Shown: positions 23,390 through 34,510 of the stretch, piece after piece
Layout of the letters: every line of letters starts with the position of its first letter
How positions within the stretch are numbered: position 1 is the stretch's first letter
Notes under the pieces: model-generated
What the model saw: only the letters and a program-made list of their open reading frames with translations
Database searches by the model: none
Told to the model about the DNA's origin: nothing
Translations under genes and position numbers: made by a program
DNA from: Euglena gracilis
Taxonomy: Eukaryota > Euglenida > Euglenophyceae > Euglenales
Reading direction: 5' to 3'
Length of the DNA stretch: 64,000 nucleotides
Assembly (NCBI GenBank): GCA_039621445.1
Contig: CP154956.1
Coordinates: forward strand, 92,448,164 to 92,512,163

Positions 23390-23577
23390 TATTGAATCCT
23401 TTCCCCCCGACCGGAATGGACCTGCCCCAGTCCCAGCAGCAGATGAACCAAGTGGTGGACACCTTCGCCTCTTTGATGGGCACGGTGGTGGCCGACTTCC
23501 GAGGGCTGACCGGCACGTACTCCGCCCAGCTGCGGGCCGCGTTGGCTGAGGCCAGTGCCCAGGACAACCAGACAGAC
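23390..23577 (+). CDS. Candidate exon, helical Gln/Ala-rich protein segment
   Basis: After CCACCAGCAG the plus strand is open, with an in-frame ATG at 23416, to CAGAC|GTCGAT. Codons end mostly in G or C. The product is alpha-helical in character (Gln-rich, then Val/Asp/Thr/Ala, then Leu/Arg/Ala/Glu), as in a coiled coil or bundle. A stop follows five codons past the proposed donor. No family is recognised. Confidence 0.45.
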
Positions 23578-23610
23578 GTCGATAGGGCAATGAATTGAAT
23601 AATTTAATAT

Positions 23611-23787
23611 ATGGGCGACAACATTCGGCATCCGACTTTTGATAACCTGAGGTTCTGCGGACCCTCCGCAAAGTCTGGTGACCTGGGGATTCCTCGGAGC
23701 CTGGCAGGCAGGGGAAGAGGGGAAACACAAACCCATTTTCTCACTTCATTGGCCATTTTGACAAAGTTTGTGTTTTCCCCCCCTTTT
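23611..23787 (+). CDS. Possible short ORF or exon
   Basis: ATG at 23611 opens 58 codons to TAA. The first 35 have ordinary codon use and mixed composition; the rest is Phe/Thr/Leu-rich and may be intron. It could be the next exon of the preceding candidate, but no acceptor is convincing. Confidence 0.2.
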
Positions 23788-23874
23788 TAAGTGTTTTTCT
23801 TCTCAACCGCCTGTTTTTTTTCCTGGTAATTTTTCATTTCTGCTGGGCATTTTTCGACCCTAAACAACGACCAC

Positions 23875-23940
23875 CCCCCTCCGTACGACCCCTCCCCCCC
23901 CCCCTGGTCAGGGGTTGCAGGAACCCGGTCGGTAGGGAAA
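23875..23940. repeat. GGTCAGGGGTTGCAGG family copy
   Basis: CCCCTGGTCAGGGGTTGCAGG followed by AACCCGGTCGGTAG recurs at 61797-61920 and 62140-62235, and more distantly at 52200-52265. Confidence 0.65.
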
Positions 23941-24199
23941 AAAAAAGAAAGGGGGGGAGGTGTTCCAAACTTTGTCAGATTTTTTGTCGTTTTTTTTTGG
24001 ATTGTGTTGTCCAAGAATTATTATTATTATTAGTCATCCTGGTTATCGTTATTAGGGTCCTGGTTATTTGAACGTGTAGGGCCGTATTGGCAACGTGGCT
24101 GGGCTCAGAAGTAGTGAATTTTTTTGAATTTTGTAACGTATTCTCAGGGAGGGTTGTAAGGAAGAATTCTCCCACCCCCAGGAGGAAACCAGCCTGCGC

Positions 24200-25860
24200 C
24201 GGAGGATCCATGATCTTTTGAGTGTTTGAGCTTTTTTTTTTCCTGGCTTGAAAGGACACCAGTCCCCCCCCCCAAAAAACACATAATCCTCGAACAACCA
24301 CAATTGGCAAAATGAGATTCCCCCCTGGTTTTGATGAACATTTTGCAAAACTTTAAAGAAGTATATCTTCCCCACTCGGATGGGACAGGCAATAATTGCC
24401 ATTTTGTTAGCTTTTTTAAAGAAGCTCATTTCCCCTCCAGGGGCATAGTTTGATGAACTTTTCAAAAAGTTCCTCAGCTTGTTCTCCCCCTCTCTACCGG
24501 CCATTTTTTTCCATCATTGAGACATACATCCATTCCAGCGACTTTTTAATTTTTTTTTTGAATTTTCAAACTATATTTTTCAACTGCCTTTGTTAATTGT
24601 TTTTGTGAAGTGAAACATGGCTTTGGTATCATTTCCTTGTGTCAGTGTGACTCAAGTTCCCCATTGCAGAGAATATTTTGCTATTACGATCTCATTGCGA
24701 CTTGGTTGGCAATGGTGTTCATTCCAACCTCCCCCTATTATCCTGGCAATGCCAGCAAAGACAAACAACCTCGTTAGCGGAATGGTGTCTACACGAATCA
24801 CTGCAGTCCAGCGGTACCCTGTGATCAGGGCTGTACGGGAATCCCCGCAACCCCATGGGTGGTGGGTGGGGGGTCAACCCCCCCACCCCATGGTGGGTGC
24901 AACCTCCCCCCCCCACCAGGCCTTCCTGTATTTCCGGGCGCTGATTTTCAGGCCAAAATTTTTCTTCGGCACCTTCTGTGCCGAGGAATATTTTTTGAGC
25001 GGGTGCCATGGTGGGTGGCTCCCAGGTGGGGGGGTCTGACCCCCCCACCAGGGTTTCCCGTACAGCCCTGCCCGTGTTTCAAGGTTTAGGCCTGCTGAAC
25101 TTCTCCCGGGCATGGTCGGACGCTGACCCCACAAATGCTCAACTTGAGTTGGTGCATACTCCCGTTGGTTTATTGTTCGGTGGCAGTCTGTGATGGCATT
25201 TGTCAGTGTGCGTTTCGTTTCTGAAGAAGTGCATTGCCTGTCTCCGGTCAATTCGGCTCCTGTCCCGGAATGCCAAATGCTGATAACATTCATCCAAAAC
25301 ACAGATATCCTCTCAAAAGGCGCCTGCCATGTGACCATAAATAGGGGTGATTGTTGAGGGGGGGAGGGCGATTGTGGTGGGGGCAACCCTACCTCCATTA
25401 CCTGTTATGTCATAACCTGGCGCCGGCACAGATGCAAAACCACTCTGCAAACAAAAGGAATCCGCCCCCCCCCCCCAACCATGCCGGATTGCGGGTCCGG
25501 ACCACCCCCCCTGTCACGGAGGGTTCGTCCACACCAACCCGGCGGGGAGGGGGACCCAGGACCCCTCAAAAGGTCAATTTTTTTCCGCCGAACTTTTTTT
25601 GCCCTTTTTTGCCTTTTTTCCCCAAAAAGTGCCCAAAATCATATTTTCGGTCGATTTTTTTCGGGAGGGGTATTTTGGCCAGCGCATTGTGCCAGGCCCA
25701 AATTGGTAAATCGGATCGTACCACTGTTTAGGGGAGTGGTGTCCCCACCCTCCGCCCTCCTTACCTCCTTGGCGCGATCGCTGGACGCCCATTGATTGCT
25801 TGGAGCCCAGGTGGTGGGGAAGGAGGTTTTCAATCTTCAACTACCCGACCCCCAAACAGG
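24200..25860. other. No supportable gene
   Basis: Several open frames on both strands (for example 24617-25039 plus and 24874-25398 minus) overlap without clear coding character. Poly-C/G blocks and GTGGGTGG-type words dominate 24850-25060. Confidence 0.3.
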
Positions 25861-25862
25861 CT

Positions 25863-26272
25863 TTTGCTTAAGGGATTGCAGTACCCCCCCGGGGGGGGCT
25901 GGACTGCAGCTAGTCCAAATTTGGCTAGTGGGTTTTCTAGCAGACCCCCCCCGGGGGGGGTCTGCTAGCAGGGCTAGCTAGTGGAAATTTTTTTTCCAGT
26001 GACCGGCGCGAAGCGCCGAAAATTTTTTTGGGACCCCCAAAAATGGCCAAAAATGCCCGTTTTTGGCCATTTTTGGGAATTTTTGTAACAAAATCAGCCC
26101 AAAACCTGTTAAAAACCTCATTTTTCCTCCGGCGCACAGCGCCGGAGGAAAATTTTTTTTCCAGTCCGGGGGACCCCCGGACCCCCCCCCCCCGAGGGGA
26201 GGGGTGGGGTCTAGCTAGTCCACTTTTTCCAGTGTCTAGCCGATTGGCTAGCCAGTACCCCCCTTAAGCAAA
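25863..26272. mobile_element. CTTAAG-ended MITE, most complete copy
   Basis: The ends TTTGCTTAAGGG and CCCTTAAGCAAA are exact inverted repeats, followed inwards by CAGTACC and its partner GCCAGTACC. The interior contains CTAGTCCAAATTTGGCTAG, a perfect poly-C/poly-G palindrome flanked by CTAGCAGA/TCTGCTAG, and two GC hairpins (CGGCGCGAAGCGCCG and CGGCGCACAGCGCCG) beside poly-T. It is non-coding. Related copies are at 61163-61500 and around 54533-54984. Confidence 0.75.
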
Positions 26273-26325
26273 TGCCTGCCCCCAAACCAAAACATGTCCA
26301 TTAGATTGTATCAGATTATTATTAT

Positions 26326-26955
26326 ATAGAGAGAGGAAAAGAGGGAAGAGGAATAGAGAGAGTAGAGAAAGAGAAAGAAGAAGATATAGAGGCATAAGAG
26401 AGATATAGAAACAGGAGAGAGAGGAGGGAATAGAGAGAAGAGAAATAAGAGAACAGAAGAGAAGAGAAAGAAGAAAGAGAGAAAGAGAGAGAGATATAAA
26501 GAAGAGAACAAGAGAAGAAGGGAAGAGACTAAGAGAATGAGAGAGAACACAAGAGAAGGGAGAATAGATAAGAGAAGAGAAGAAGACAGAGAAGAGAAGA
26601 GAAGAGAAGAGAAGAGAAGAGAAGAGAAGAGAAGAGAAGAGAGATAAGAGAAGAGAAGAGAAGAGAAGAGAATATAAGAGAAGAGAAGAGAGAGAAGAGA
26701 AGAGAAGAGAAGAGAAGAGAAGAGAAGAGAAGAAGAAAGAAAGAAAGAAGAGGAGAAGAGAATAGAAGAGAAGAGAAGAGAAGAGAAGAGAAGAAGATAA
26801 GGAAGAGAAGATAAGAGAAGATAAGATAAGAGAAGAATAGAAGATATCTTAAGAGAAGAGAAGAGAAGATAATATAAGAAGAGAATAGATATAATAAAGA
26901 GAAGAAATAGAAGAGAGAAGATTCTAGATAGAGAGGAGAGATATTATCTATCTTT
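26326..26955 (+). repeat. Polypurine (GAGAA)n tract
   Basis: About 630 bp of almost pure A and G built of AGAGAAG units with scattered T. Such mirror-symmetric purine tracts can form triplex DNA. It has no coding content. Confidence 0.95.
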
Positions 26956-27165
26956 ATATAGCTACTGATATCAGATATTATTATATTGGATATTCTTTAT
27001 TTATATTATCTATTTATATTATATATTATATTATATTATATTATATTATATTATCCGATATTATGTAATATTATTTTTTTTATTATGTTGATTATATGTT
27101 CTATGTTATGTATATTATATGTTAAATATTATTTTTCATATTATGTTATATATCATGCAATAGAC
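26956..27165. repeat. TATTA-rich AT tract
   Basis: Repeats of TATATTATATTATATT make this stretch almost entirely A+T. There is no gene. Confidence 0.85.
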
Positions 27166-27229
27166 GAAGACAAAATGCTGGAGAGAAAAAGTGGATCCTT
27201 TGGAGGGCAGGTCCGGATCTCAAAGGGGT

Positions 27230-27300
27230 CACCCACGAACCCTGACTTCAGCCAACCCTAAACATGCCCAAACCCTAAACCCCTGCTCGTGAACCCTGTT
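27230..27300. repeat. Interstitial CCCTAAA-like patch
   Basis: Several AACCCTAAA or AACCCTGA words occur within 70 bp, resembling degenerate telomeric repeat. Comparable patches lie near 15000, 45460, 48000 and 48115. Confidence 0.45.
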
Positions 27301-27953
27301 GAGTGGGGCCGTTTCAGGCGCACCCTGCTCCGATGGCACCAGGGAATGGCAAAAAAAGGATTTTGTCAAACGAGATTTGGCTGGGCGCCGGCCAGGGTTC
27401 GACACAAGGTGGGGGGTCCCCCCCAGTCCAGTCAGCCTGTTGCACACACCTTCTTTTCCGCTGTTGATGTTAGGTATGCATGTGATTGGTCTTTCCCAAC
27501 GCTTGTGCAAAACATCTTTTTTGATTGGTAGAAATCCGTTGTGTTGCATTTGTGGAGCTGCATCGGTCCGGATGATTGCCTGATTCTCGGCATGATCTGT
27601 GCCTCCCAACAAGAAGCCAGCTCTTCGGACATAGGGAATCTGGTCTTGGCATCGGGACGGTACTATGAGCGGAGGACCTTGTCCCTCTCCTTGTCCTGTT
27701 AAGTTCGAGTTTTTGCAGAGTCCAAAATTGCTCTCTGAACAATTTGTGAGATTGTGTTTATTTCCTTGCAATTTGAAATTCCTTGTTGGTGGCAAGGAGA
27801 CTGTCGGGTATAATTCACACCAGAGGAGGGGCAACGATTTTGTCAACCACAGCAAAAATAAAAAAAATAAGACGAACCTCGTGGCCATCTGAGGTGTTGT
27901 ATTTTCTTTTTGTTCATTTCATTTGATATTGGCAATGAAACACATGACGTCAG

Positions 27954-28087
27954 GGTCCGCCGGGCCACTTGTTCCAGTTCCGGGGCTGCGATCTCTGTCC
28001 GTACCGAGAACGGGAGTGTGTACAACGAGGATCTGGTGTCGTGGGCGGCTCTGTCAGCCTGGCGATATTGCCTGGCTAACTGCCCTG
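27954..28087 (+). CDS. Candidate internal exon, unknown protein
   Basis: The acceptor CATGACGTCAG precedes 27954 and the donor CCCTG|GTTTTT follows 28087. The block holds 44 full codons of mixed composition (Cys, Ser, Ala, Trp, acidic and basic residues) with one extra base at each end, so it would join phase 2 to phase 1. Codon use is G/C-ending like other coding blocks in the window. The product is not recognised. Confidence 0.5.
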
Positions 28088-28389
28088 GTTTTTGTTCAGA
28101 GTGAGTGGCTGGGTTTGGGCCTGAATGCCTTTTCTCCTCCAGGGGAGGGGTCGGCAGAAAACGAAGAGGCTGCAAAAGTGTCGTGACCTCTATTCTCAAC
28201 CCGGGCCCAATTTCACCAAGATTCCAAGTGACCGACCCCCGCCCCCAAGGTTCGTGGCTGGGGTGTCAGGTGTATCTACCTGGACAGGCCAATGACATCG
28301 CGGGGGATTTTCCAGGGGAAAATAATGAGTGTCTTGTTTTTGGGGGGGGGGTATGGAGAATTTCCACCCACCGGGGTCTTTTCTGGATT

Positions 28390-28900
28390 TAAGGGGTTTT
28401 GCCAACACGGTCACTGTGCCATATGCACCCGATGTGCTGAACACCTGAAGGACGCAACCCAAAGGGTCTGACACCCCAAGACGCAACGACCCAGTGAGGT
28501 GCTTGGGCCACGGAGAGGGGGTCGCACATGGAGAGGAGGCTGCACGAGAAGGAGTGACAAGAGTGGGCCACACAAGAGGAGGCCACACGAGAGGGGGATG
28601 GAGAGGGGCTGGGTGAGAAGGGGCAAAGCAGCGCGAACAGCTTCTTGCTCCTAAAGACACCTTCAGCAGCTTCGTGGCGAACTTGTGCCACAATGTGGCA
28701 GTGACCATGTGCTGCCTGCCTCTGGCCCAAACCACCACTCGGACCAACTGTTTGGGAACCAAGCAGTGCTTAATTTGCTTAGCGAGAGTGCAAGGAGCTC
28801 TGGACTTCTTGTCCCCCCCCCATCGCCCCGCCCCCCCTCCCCGTCCTGAACCACCCCCAAAGTCTCATGCAGCAAAGAGGGATGCACAACTAAACAGAGC
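28390..28900. other. Unresolved GC-rich stretch
   Basis: Both strands are open (minus frames at 28196-28762 and 28389-28730; plus frame at 28674-28910). Direct repetition of GAGGAGGC(T/C)(G/A)CACGAGA and CACAAGAGG words at 28530-28600 makes coding use doubtful. Confidence 0.25.
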
Positions 28901-29105
28901 CAAAAGGTGACTCACGTGGGACAGAAAAAGAGGCCATGCATGACACTGGGGGCCATGGTTCTGCTCTGAACCTGCTGCGTAATGCAAAAAGCATATCTGG
29001 TCCACACCGCCTTGTTGTATGTGTTTTTCCTTCTTTTTTTTTCCCTGCCCCCCCCCCCAAGGCAGCCCTCTGGAATCCCACCAGATCCCACTGGATCCCA
29101 CCCAG

Positions 29106-29467
29106 ACCATTGCTTAACACCTGTCCCCCCCCACCCCCGGGGGGGGGGGGTGACAGACTGGTTTTTTTCAGAGTGACTGACTGGTTTTTTGGCAGTGACC
29201 CCCCTCCCCCCGGGGGTGGGGTTGGCCAGAAATCACCCAAAAGTGGCTGAGTGGCCAACCGGCGCCTTCGGCGCCGGTTGGCCACTCAGCCACTTTTGGA
29301 GAAAATTTTAGCCAAAAATGGCCTTGAAAGGCCAAAAAGTGACCGGTTTTCCTGAGTGGCCGACCCCCCCCCCTCGGGTGAGTGACTGACTGGCTTGGCC
29401 GAAAAAAGTGACTGACTGGTTTTTCCGGAGTGGAAAGTGACCCCCCCGGGGGTCGCTAAGCAATGGT
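29106..29467. mobile_element. Hairpin-bearing MITE
   Basis: The ends ACCATTGCTTAAC and GCTAAGCAATGGT are inverted repeats with one mismatch. The interior repeats GTGACTGACTGG-like words and poly-C/G. At its centre is a perfect palindrome (29237-29299) with two 30-bp arms and a TTC loop. It is non-coding. Confidence 0.75.
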
Positions 29468-30089
29468 ATGATCCCACCGCACCTCACCGAAAACCAGAAA
29501 CCGGGATGATTGTCCTTGCCTGGAACCGGCTGGGTCCAGCTGCCAGCTGGACCCCACATCCCCTGGGGGGGGGGGCGTAACCAGCACCGTTTCTCCAGCC
29601 AACATTTTTTGCAGTATTTGCAGCAAGCCCAGAAGACCCCCCTTGGTGTCTTTAAGAACATCCCTGCCTCAAAGAGAGCAGGTGGGAAGCACATCTTGCC
29701 AGGGGTTTCACAGTGTAAATATTGTCAACCTGTACCAAATCATCAACAGGGATTGTTCAAAAAAGCACTATTTTTTGAAAAGTCCAGAAAATTTCCACTG
29801 CTTTCGGAGCCCCAGAACCCCCCTTCCCCGAATTTGATTGTCAACCAAAGTTTTGGAGTTCAGAGTTGCCTTCCTTCCACAACGATGAACGATGAACGAT
29901 GAACACCGACACCGACACATTCCACCAAATGAGCACAGTTTTTGACTGAAAATGACCCCAAAATGACCGCAAATGTCATTTTTGGCAATTTTTTTTCATA
30001 ATTTTGCAAATGTCCTGGTATCCAGCCTCAGAATTGGAAGAAAGAAGAATAAATTGAATAAATATTGAAATTCTTCCCGAACTCTGGAA

Positions 30090-30180
30090 ATGGTGAAGTT
30101 CATTGGTGAAATGCACCCACCCAGGGACCCCCCCAGTGAATGTTCCCCGGTGAACCTCACCTGGGGGTCCAAAGCAAATC
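30090..30180. repeat. GTGAAGTTCA/GGTGAA repeat
   Basis: GGTGAAGTTCATTGGTGAA and later CCGGTGAACCTCACC resemble the GTTCACCAGTGAACGTTCACC cluster at 8778-8850, which suggests a shared small element with GGTGAAC ends. Confidence 0.4.
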
Positions 30181-30852
30181 CCCACCTTTGCCCAGCCTCC
30201 CACGGGTCAGACCAATTTTTTCTTGGGGGGGGCAAGAATTCAGCGGAAGGTCGACGCGTTGCGTCCCCTGTCTGCCGCTAAGACAGTTACGGTTGCTTTT
30301 TTCCAGCACCCGGCTTCCGTGTTGCACAGTCATAAAAAAGAAGAATGAAAGTTGATACATAAACTCACCAAACGATAGCAAATGGCTGGTTTCTGCTCGC
30401 TCTTTTGTCCCAACCCTTTCACTCAGGCCAAAATTGTTTGGTGGGCAGTGGTTTCACTCAGGCCAAAATTTCGGGGCTGGGGCCAAATATCTTGTAGGAC
30501 AAGGGCCAAAGTTTTGGGGTTGGGGCCCAATGGTTTTGGGTCCATTGGCCAAAGCTGTTGTCGATATTAGCTGTAATGCGCTGGGCAGTACAGGTAATCA
30601 GCAGGGCTGGACCGAAATCCTAGACGCTTGTGACAGGTGAGGGGTCAGGAAAATTGTAAGAACTCCAGTGATTTGTCACTGAGCAAAAGAAGATATGTGA
30701 TTGTGTATAGTGTGAAAGACGGATCCTTGGTCCCAAAGACAATCAGTCACTCCACAACTGGGATGTTGTGTTCCACAGTCCCTAAGAGCCATCCCTGTTT
30801 CAGAGTGTGAAAGGTGCTTTTCTTTGGGCAGACAATGAGAACTAGCGTTGGG

Positions 30853-30961
30853 CAGGCAGGGCCCTCCACACGGGACGTGGCTGCCTTACAACGCCACAGT
30901 GCCAACCTCAGCACAGAAATCGATCCAGCAGCGGTGCTTGACCGAACCTCCTGTCCAGGCA
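30853..30961. other. Possible exon of uncertain strand
   Basis: The GC-rich block around 30853-30961 is open with ordinary composition on both strands: the plus frame is rich in Ala, Asp, Ser and Arg, the minus frame in Ala, Arg and Leu. The plus reading would end at CCTGTCCAG. No decision is possible by eye. Confidence 0.2.
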
Positions 30962-31399
30962 TCTTGTCTCTCCAATCCAGTCATTTTTGAACACTGTCAA
31001 TCAACAATAACAAAATTGCGTCAATTTCATCACAGGTTTTTTGGTCAATAATCACACACGTGTTATCTTGTGCTTGATTTTGTTTGTCTCCCATCTCGAC
31101 CTGACTTTCTTGTTTGTAGCCTGTCAACGGGTGGATGGGTCCCAGCCTGCCTCACCCCCCAGGAGGGGGGATGGAGAGTCTGGCTCAACTGGGCACTGGT
31201 TCATTATTTTCAGCACAAAGTGCTGAAATCCCCCCGGCATGTTCTGCACTTGAGGTGGATTGGTTGGTTGATGCAACCCCCCAGCTTGGCCGGCTGAAGT
31301 TGAACGCAACGCCCCTCCCCAAGGGGTGCCTGCCTTGGCACGCACTCCAACCCCCGTAGAGCACATGGCCCTGGGCACTCGGAGCAAGTATTCTGGAAC

Positions 31400-31552
31400 A
31401 TGGAGGATGTAATTTCTATGGAGGTTCTGGGAACAAGAATTAACAAGGCAGCTATTGTCACCCTTCTGGGGGGAGAGCATTTGCAGAGGTCTTATCCCAG
31501 GGGTGATGAGCACTGGGATCCCATCCATGGGCCCATGCCAATCCCGCCTTTT
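31400..31552 (+). CDS. Candidate exon, unknown protein
   Basis: ATG at 31400 opens a frame of 51 codons with balanced composition, ending at CCTTTT|GTAGGT just before a GT/GGGTGT microsatellite (31560-31640). It could belong with the coding block at 31649-31893, but the reading phases I inferred do not match. Confidence 0.3.
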
Positions 31553-31648
31553 GTAGGTTTGGTGTGGTGTGGGTGTGGGTGTGGGTGTGGATGTCGGGGT
31601 GTGGGTGTGGGTCTGTGGCTATGTGTGTGTGTGTGTGTCTCCTCACAG

Positions 31649-31893
31649 CATATTTGTTTGGCACACCAACGACATGGCACGTCGAACAGTCTCTTGCAGC
31701 CCCACTTGACAAGACACATATGCCATCTGATGCCTGCAGCCAGTATTACGCGGCGGGTGGGGGAAAGCTGCCCAGTATCACTTGGTCCCCAGTGCCAGTG
31801 CGGCAACGACCAGCGATGTACCTCGTGGTTCAAGCCGCTCGTCAACTCCACCGTGTCGCAACCCAAAACGAGCTTGTCCATTCTGGAACTTGA
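31649..31893 (+). CDS. Candidate terminal exon, unknown protein
   Basis: After TCTCCTCACAG, two bases plus 81 codons (TGA included) are open to the stop at 31893, with a composition typical of protein (aromatic residues, Pro, Gln, Val/Ala-rich middle). The acceptor has a reasonable pyrimidine context next to a GT repeat. No domain is recognised. Confidence 0.4.
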
Positions 31894-32029
31894 GACAAAA
31901 GTGGTCTAACCCACGACATAGATTCAGGTTTTTTTTATTTTTGGGTGCATTGCTGGACCTCAAGGGGAGGGTGTCATTTTTGATCCCTTTTTTATCGACC
32001 TCAGCTTGATGAAGGAATTTAGGCAGTCA

Positions 32030-32130
32030 AAACCCCCCACTTATAACCCCCCCCCCCCGCTTATAACCCCCCCCCCCGGGCTGACCAACCAAACCGGGAC
32101 TTATGACCCCCCCCCCGGGGAAGAAAAATG
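32030..32130. repeat. CTTATAACCCCCC repeats
   Basis: Three copies of CTTAT(A/G)A followed by 9-13 C lie within 100 bp. Their arrangement resembles the poly-C-tipped ends of the other small elements, but a partner end was not found. Confidence 0.5.
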
Positions 32131-32520
32131 AAAGCCGCCAGGGACAATTTTTTTCGGCCACAAACCACCGGAATTGGTTTTTGGGCAATTTTTTGAATTT
32201 TTGACCAAATTCGCCAAAAATTGCCAATTTGGTTTGGGGTCATCTTGGGGGGTCGCATTTTCACCAACAATTCCGGGACCTTTAACCAGGTTTTGATCAG
32301 TGCTGAGCTCTTAATGGGACTTGCACATGATTGAAGGCCTAAAAGACCAACATTGCAAATTTCACGTAATAGCTAATTTACAAACTACACAGTTGCAATT
32401 TACGGTGAATTTCAGTGACTGGACACTTGTTTCACCAAAGCGTTTCACAGGAATTGCTGCGAGGACTCCTTGAATTCTGCCTTGACCACCCTCAAGTGCA
32501 ACCGTCATCTATTCTCCGAC

Positions 32521-32675
32521 CTGTGGGAGCTCGTCGGTGTGTTTCAAGGTCGAAGCTGAAGTTTGGTGGAGTTTGATGACCTCCTGCAAGGCTCCATGGT
32601 CCTTTGCATGCTCGGCATGGCTTCGCCTCCTGGGTGGCACAGTGTTTGTTGATGCAGCGGGCGTGCAGGTGACGG
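32521..32675 (-). CDS. Candidate internal exon, unknown protein
   Basis: The minus strand has the good acceptor CATTCTTACTTCCAG before 32675 and the donor CCCACAG|GTCGGA after 32521. The 155-nt block is open with Thr, Ser, His, Lys and Glu well represented. The two sites together make this one of the better splice pairs outside the transposon. It ends about 400 bp from the transposon's left edge. No family is recognised. Confidence 0.4.
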
Positions 32676-33068
32676 CTGGAAGTAAGAATGGGGGCACAGG
32701 AAAGGCGGGCGGAGAGGGTTCTAAGGAATATGCTGGCACAGGGGTGTGTGTTAACGGCACACCTTTCCAAATATTTTGACTCAATGAACCCCGCCCCCGG
32801 GTCCACCGAACATCCTCTACCCAACCTTTTTTTCATCGTAAGTGGGATTTTCCCTGTTCAGAACACCCTGTTCAGACCGCTATTTTTCCACCTCAGTGTT
32901 CGTTGGACATGCAAGGGAGGGGCGGGCAGTGTTCCGGAAACGGGAAAGGTGCCATTGACACAGAGGGGTGTCCACGACATGGTTTGTGATGGACAAGGGG
33001 AGAGGTACAAAATATGTGTTCTCAAGTGCATAAAACCTCCACAGCGCATATTTTTCCAGCCATGGGTT

Positions 33069-33073
33069 AGTCA
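33069..33073. other. Target-site duplication, left copy (AGTCA)
   Basis: AGTCA lies directly before the left inverted repeat and again directly after the right one (43493-43497). Removing the element and one copy gives a continuous host sequence. Confidence 0.8.
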
Positions 33074-33100
33074 CTTAGGCGGCCGGATTCGCACTTAAGG
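33074..33100 (+). repeat. Left terminal inverted repeat (27 bp)
   Basis: An exact reverse complement of 43466-43492. Inward similarity stops at the repeat's edge except for a GCGC motif at 33113-33132. Confidence 0.95.
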
Positions 33101-33112
33101 ATTTAACTTTTT

Positions 33113-33132
33113 ATTTGCGCATATGCGCAAAT
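33113..33132. promoter_or_regulatory. Sub-terminal GCGC palindrome, left
   Basis: ATTTGCGCATATGCGCAAAT is a perfect 20-bp palindrome, 12 bp inside the left inverted repeat. It is a variant of the motif dispersed through the element and mirrors the copy at 43432-43450. Confidence 0.6.
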
Positions 33133-34510
33133 CCCCAAGTTTTTTGATCCCGGCGGGGAAGGTCCGGGGGGTGAAGAGACACGCCGACTAGCAGGGTCAA
33201 AAACGAACCGATTTTTTGGTTTTGGCGGAGTGGCCCCCGGCACTTTGGCGAAAAACGTTGTTTTTTTGGGTGTCCAAAAATTTTATTTTGGGCCAAACCC
33301 CCGGGACCCTGCCCGCCCAAATGGAAAAAAATCAAAAAAAGCACCTGGGGACCGGGACCCTGCCCGCCCCTGTGGTGACGCGGAGCCTTTTTTTAGGAAA
33401 GTGAACTCGCCGGCAGTGTGTTCCCTCCCGGTGCCTCGGAGTGTGTGTGTCTACTTTGACCTTGGGGACTTGGGAATTTTTGATTGGTAAAGAAAGCAGG
33501 GGAAAGGGTGACAGGGCTCTGGGAGGGGTGCGGGTTGATGGTTCCGGTGTGCAGGGGGTAGGGGGAGGAGGGGTCCAGGGTGCAGAGGTGTGATGGTGCA
33601 GAGGGTGTGCAGGGGTGGTGTGCAGCGGGCAGGGCGGTAAGGGTGAGACGCCCGCAGGGGTTGTCAGTGGGGGCCTGGTTGTCAATGTATGATGACTTGC
33701 GTGCGTGCAACCCGAGACTTTGACCTTGGTGTTTTTGTGAGGCACACAACTGACAGTTGATGTTGATGCGCGCAATTGCGCAAATAAAACGTACGGTGGT
33801 GTGCGTGCCAGGGTAGGAGAGGGGTGCCAGTGGAAGAACCAGACGATTGAAAGAGATGGGAATGAGTAGACCACACTGAAAACAAAAAAGTGAATCAGGC
33901 AAACAAACCCCCGGCGGGCGGTGGACACGCTGGCCGCCTGGGGCTGAACAGGAGGAGGGGCCGCCCCGCACTCCGCCCGTGCGCTGGTTGTCAGTGGGGG
34001 GTGGTGACTGGGAGGAGGGGTTATGTTGTTTTTTTTATTTGTGACACGGGTGAGAGGGGCAGCATGGCACGAGAGGGGGGCTGCAGGGTCACGAGAGGGG
34101 TGTGTCACACACCAACCCAAAAAAAAATAAAAAAACAAGTCCACCCCCCGGCAGGATAGAGGGCTTGGGGATAACGGTCAGCAGGGGGGCGGTGTACACG
34201 GACACCACGGCTGTGGGGCACTGTCTCTCAGCTGGCAGGCAAATGACAAAACAACAAAGTGTGCGTTTTACTTGCGCAATTGCGCGCATCAACACCACTG
34301 ATGAATTTTTTATTTGAAACAAAAATTCCGAGAGGGGATAGACCATGGCCGAGAGGGGACTGAGAGGGGGAAACACTTGTAACAGAAACATTTGCGCAAA
34401 TGCGCGCATCAAATGTGTTTTGCAAAAAAAAGACAACGATGAGGAGTACAGAATGGATTGGGGAAGAGAACTGACAAAACGAAGGTGCTGAGACAGGCCC
34501 ACAGCCAGTC
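33133..34510. other. 3' non-coding part of the transposon
   Basis: No exon is convincing. It holds three motif copies (33764-33785, 34272-34292, 34391-34412), two copies of GGGCGGGCAGGGTCCCGG on the minus strand (33310-33365), CACGAGAGGGG words near 34070-34100 that recur in gene A intron 1, and a GC-rich patch at 33900-33985 that could be a lost exon. Confidence 0.5.

Noticed and set aside
23113-23736. 207-aa minus ORF
   Set aside because: It overlaps a plus-strand block with better codon use and crosses poly-C/G; Gly/Arg/Pro runs are typical of a shadow frame.
33332-34144. 270-aa minus ORF at the transposon's left side
   Set aside because: Pro/Thr/His-rich reading of repeated GGGTG/CACCC sequence that passes through a GCGC motif copy, which elsewhere never lies in coding sequence.
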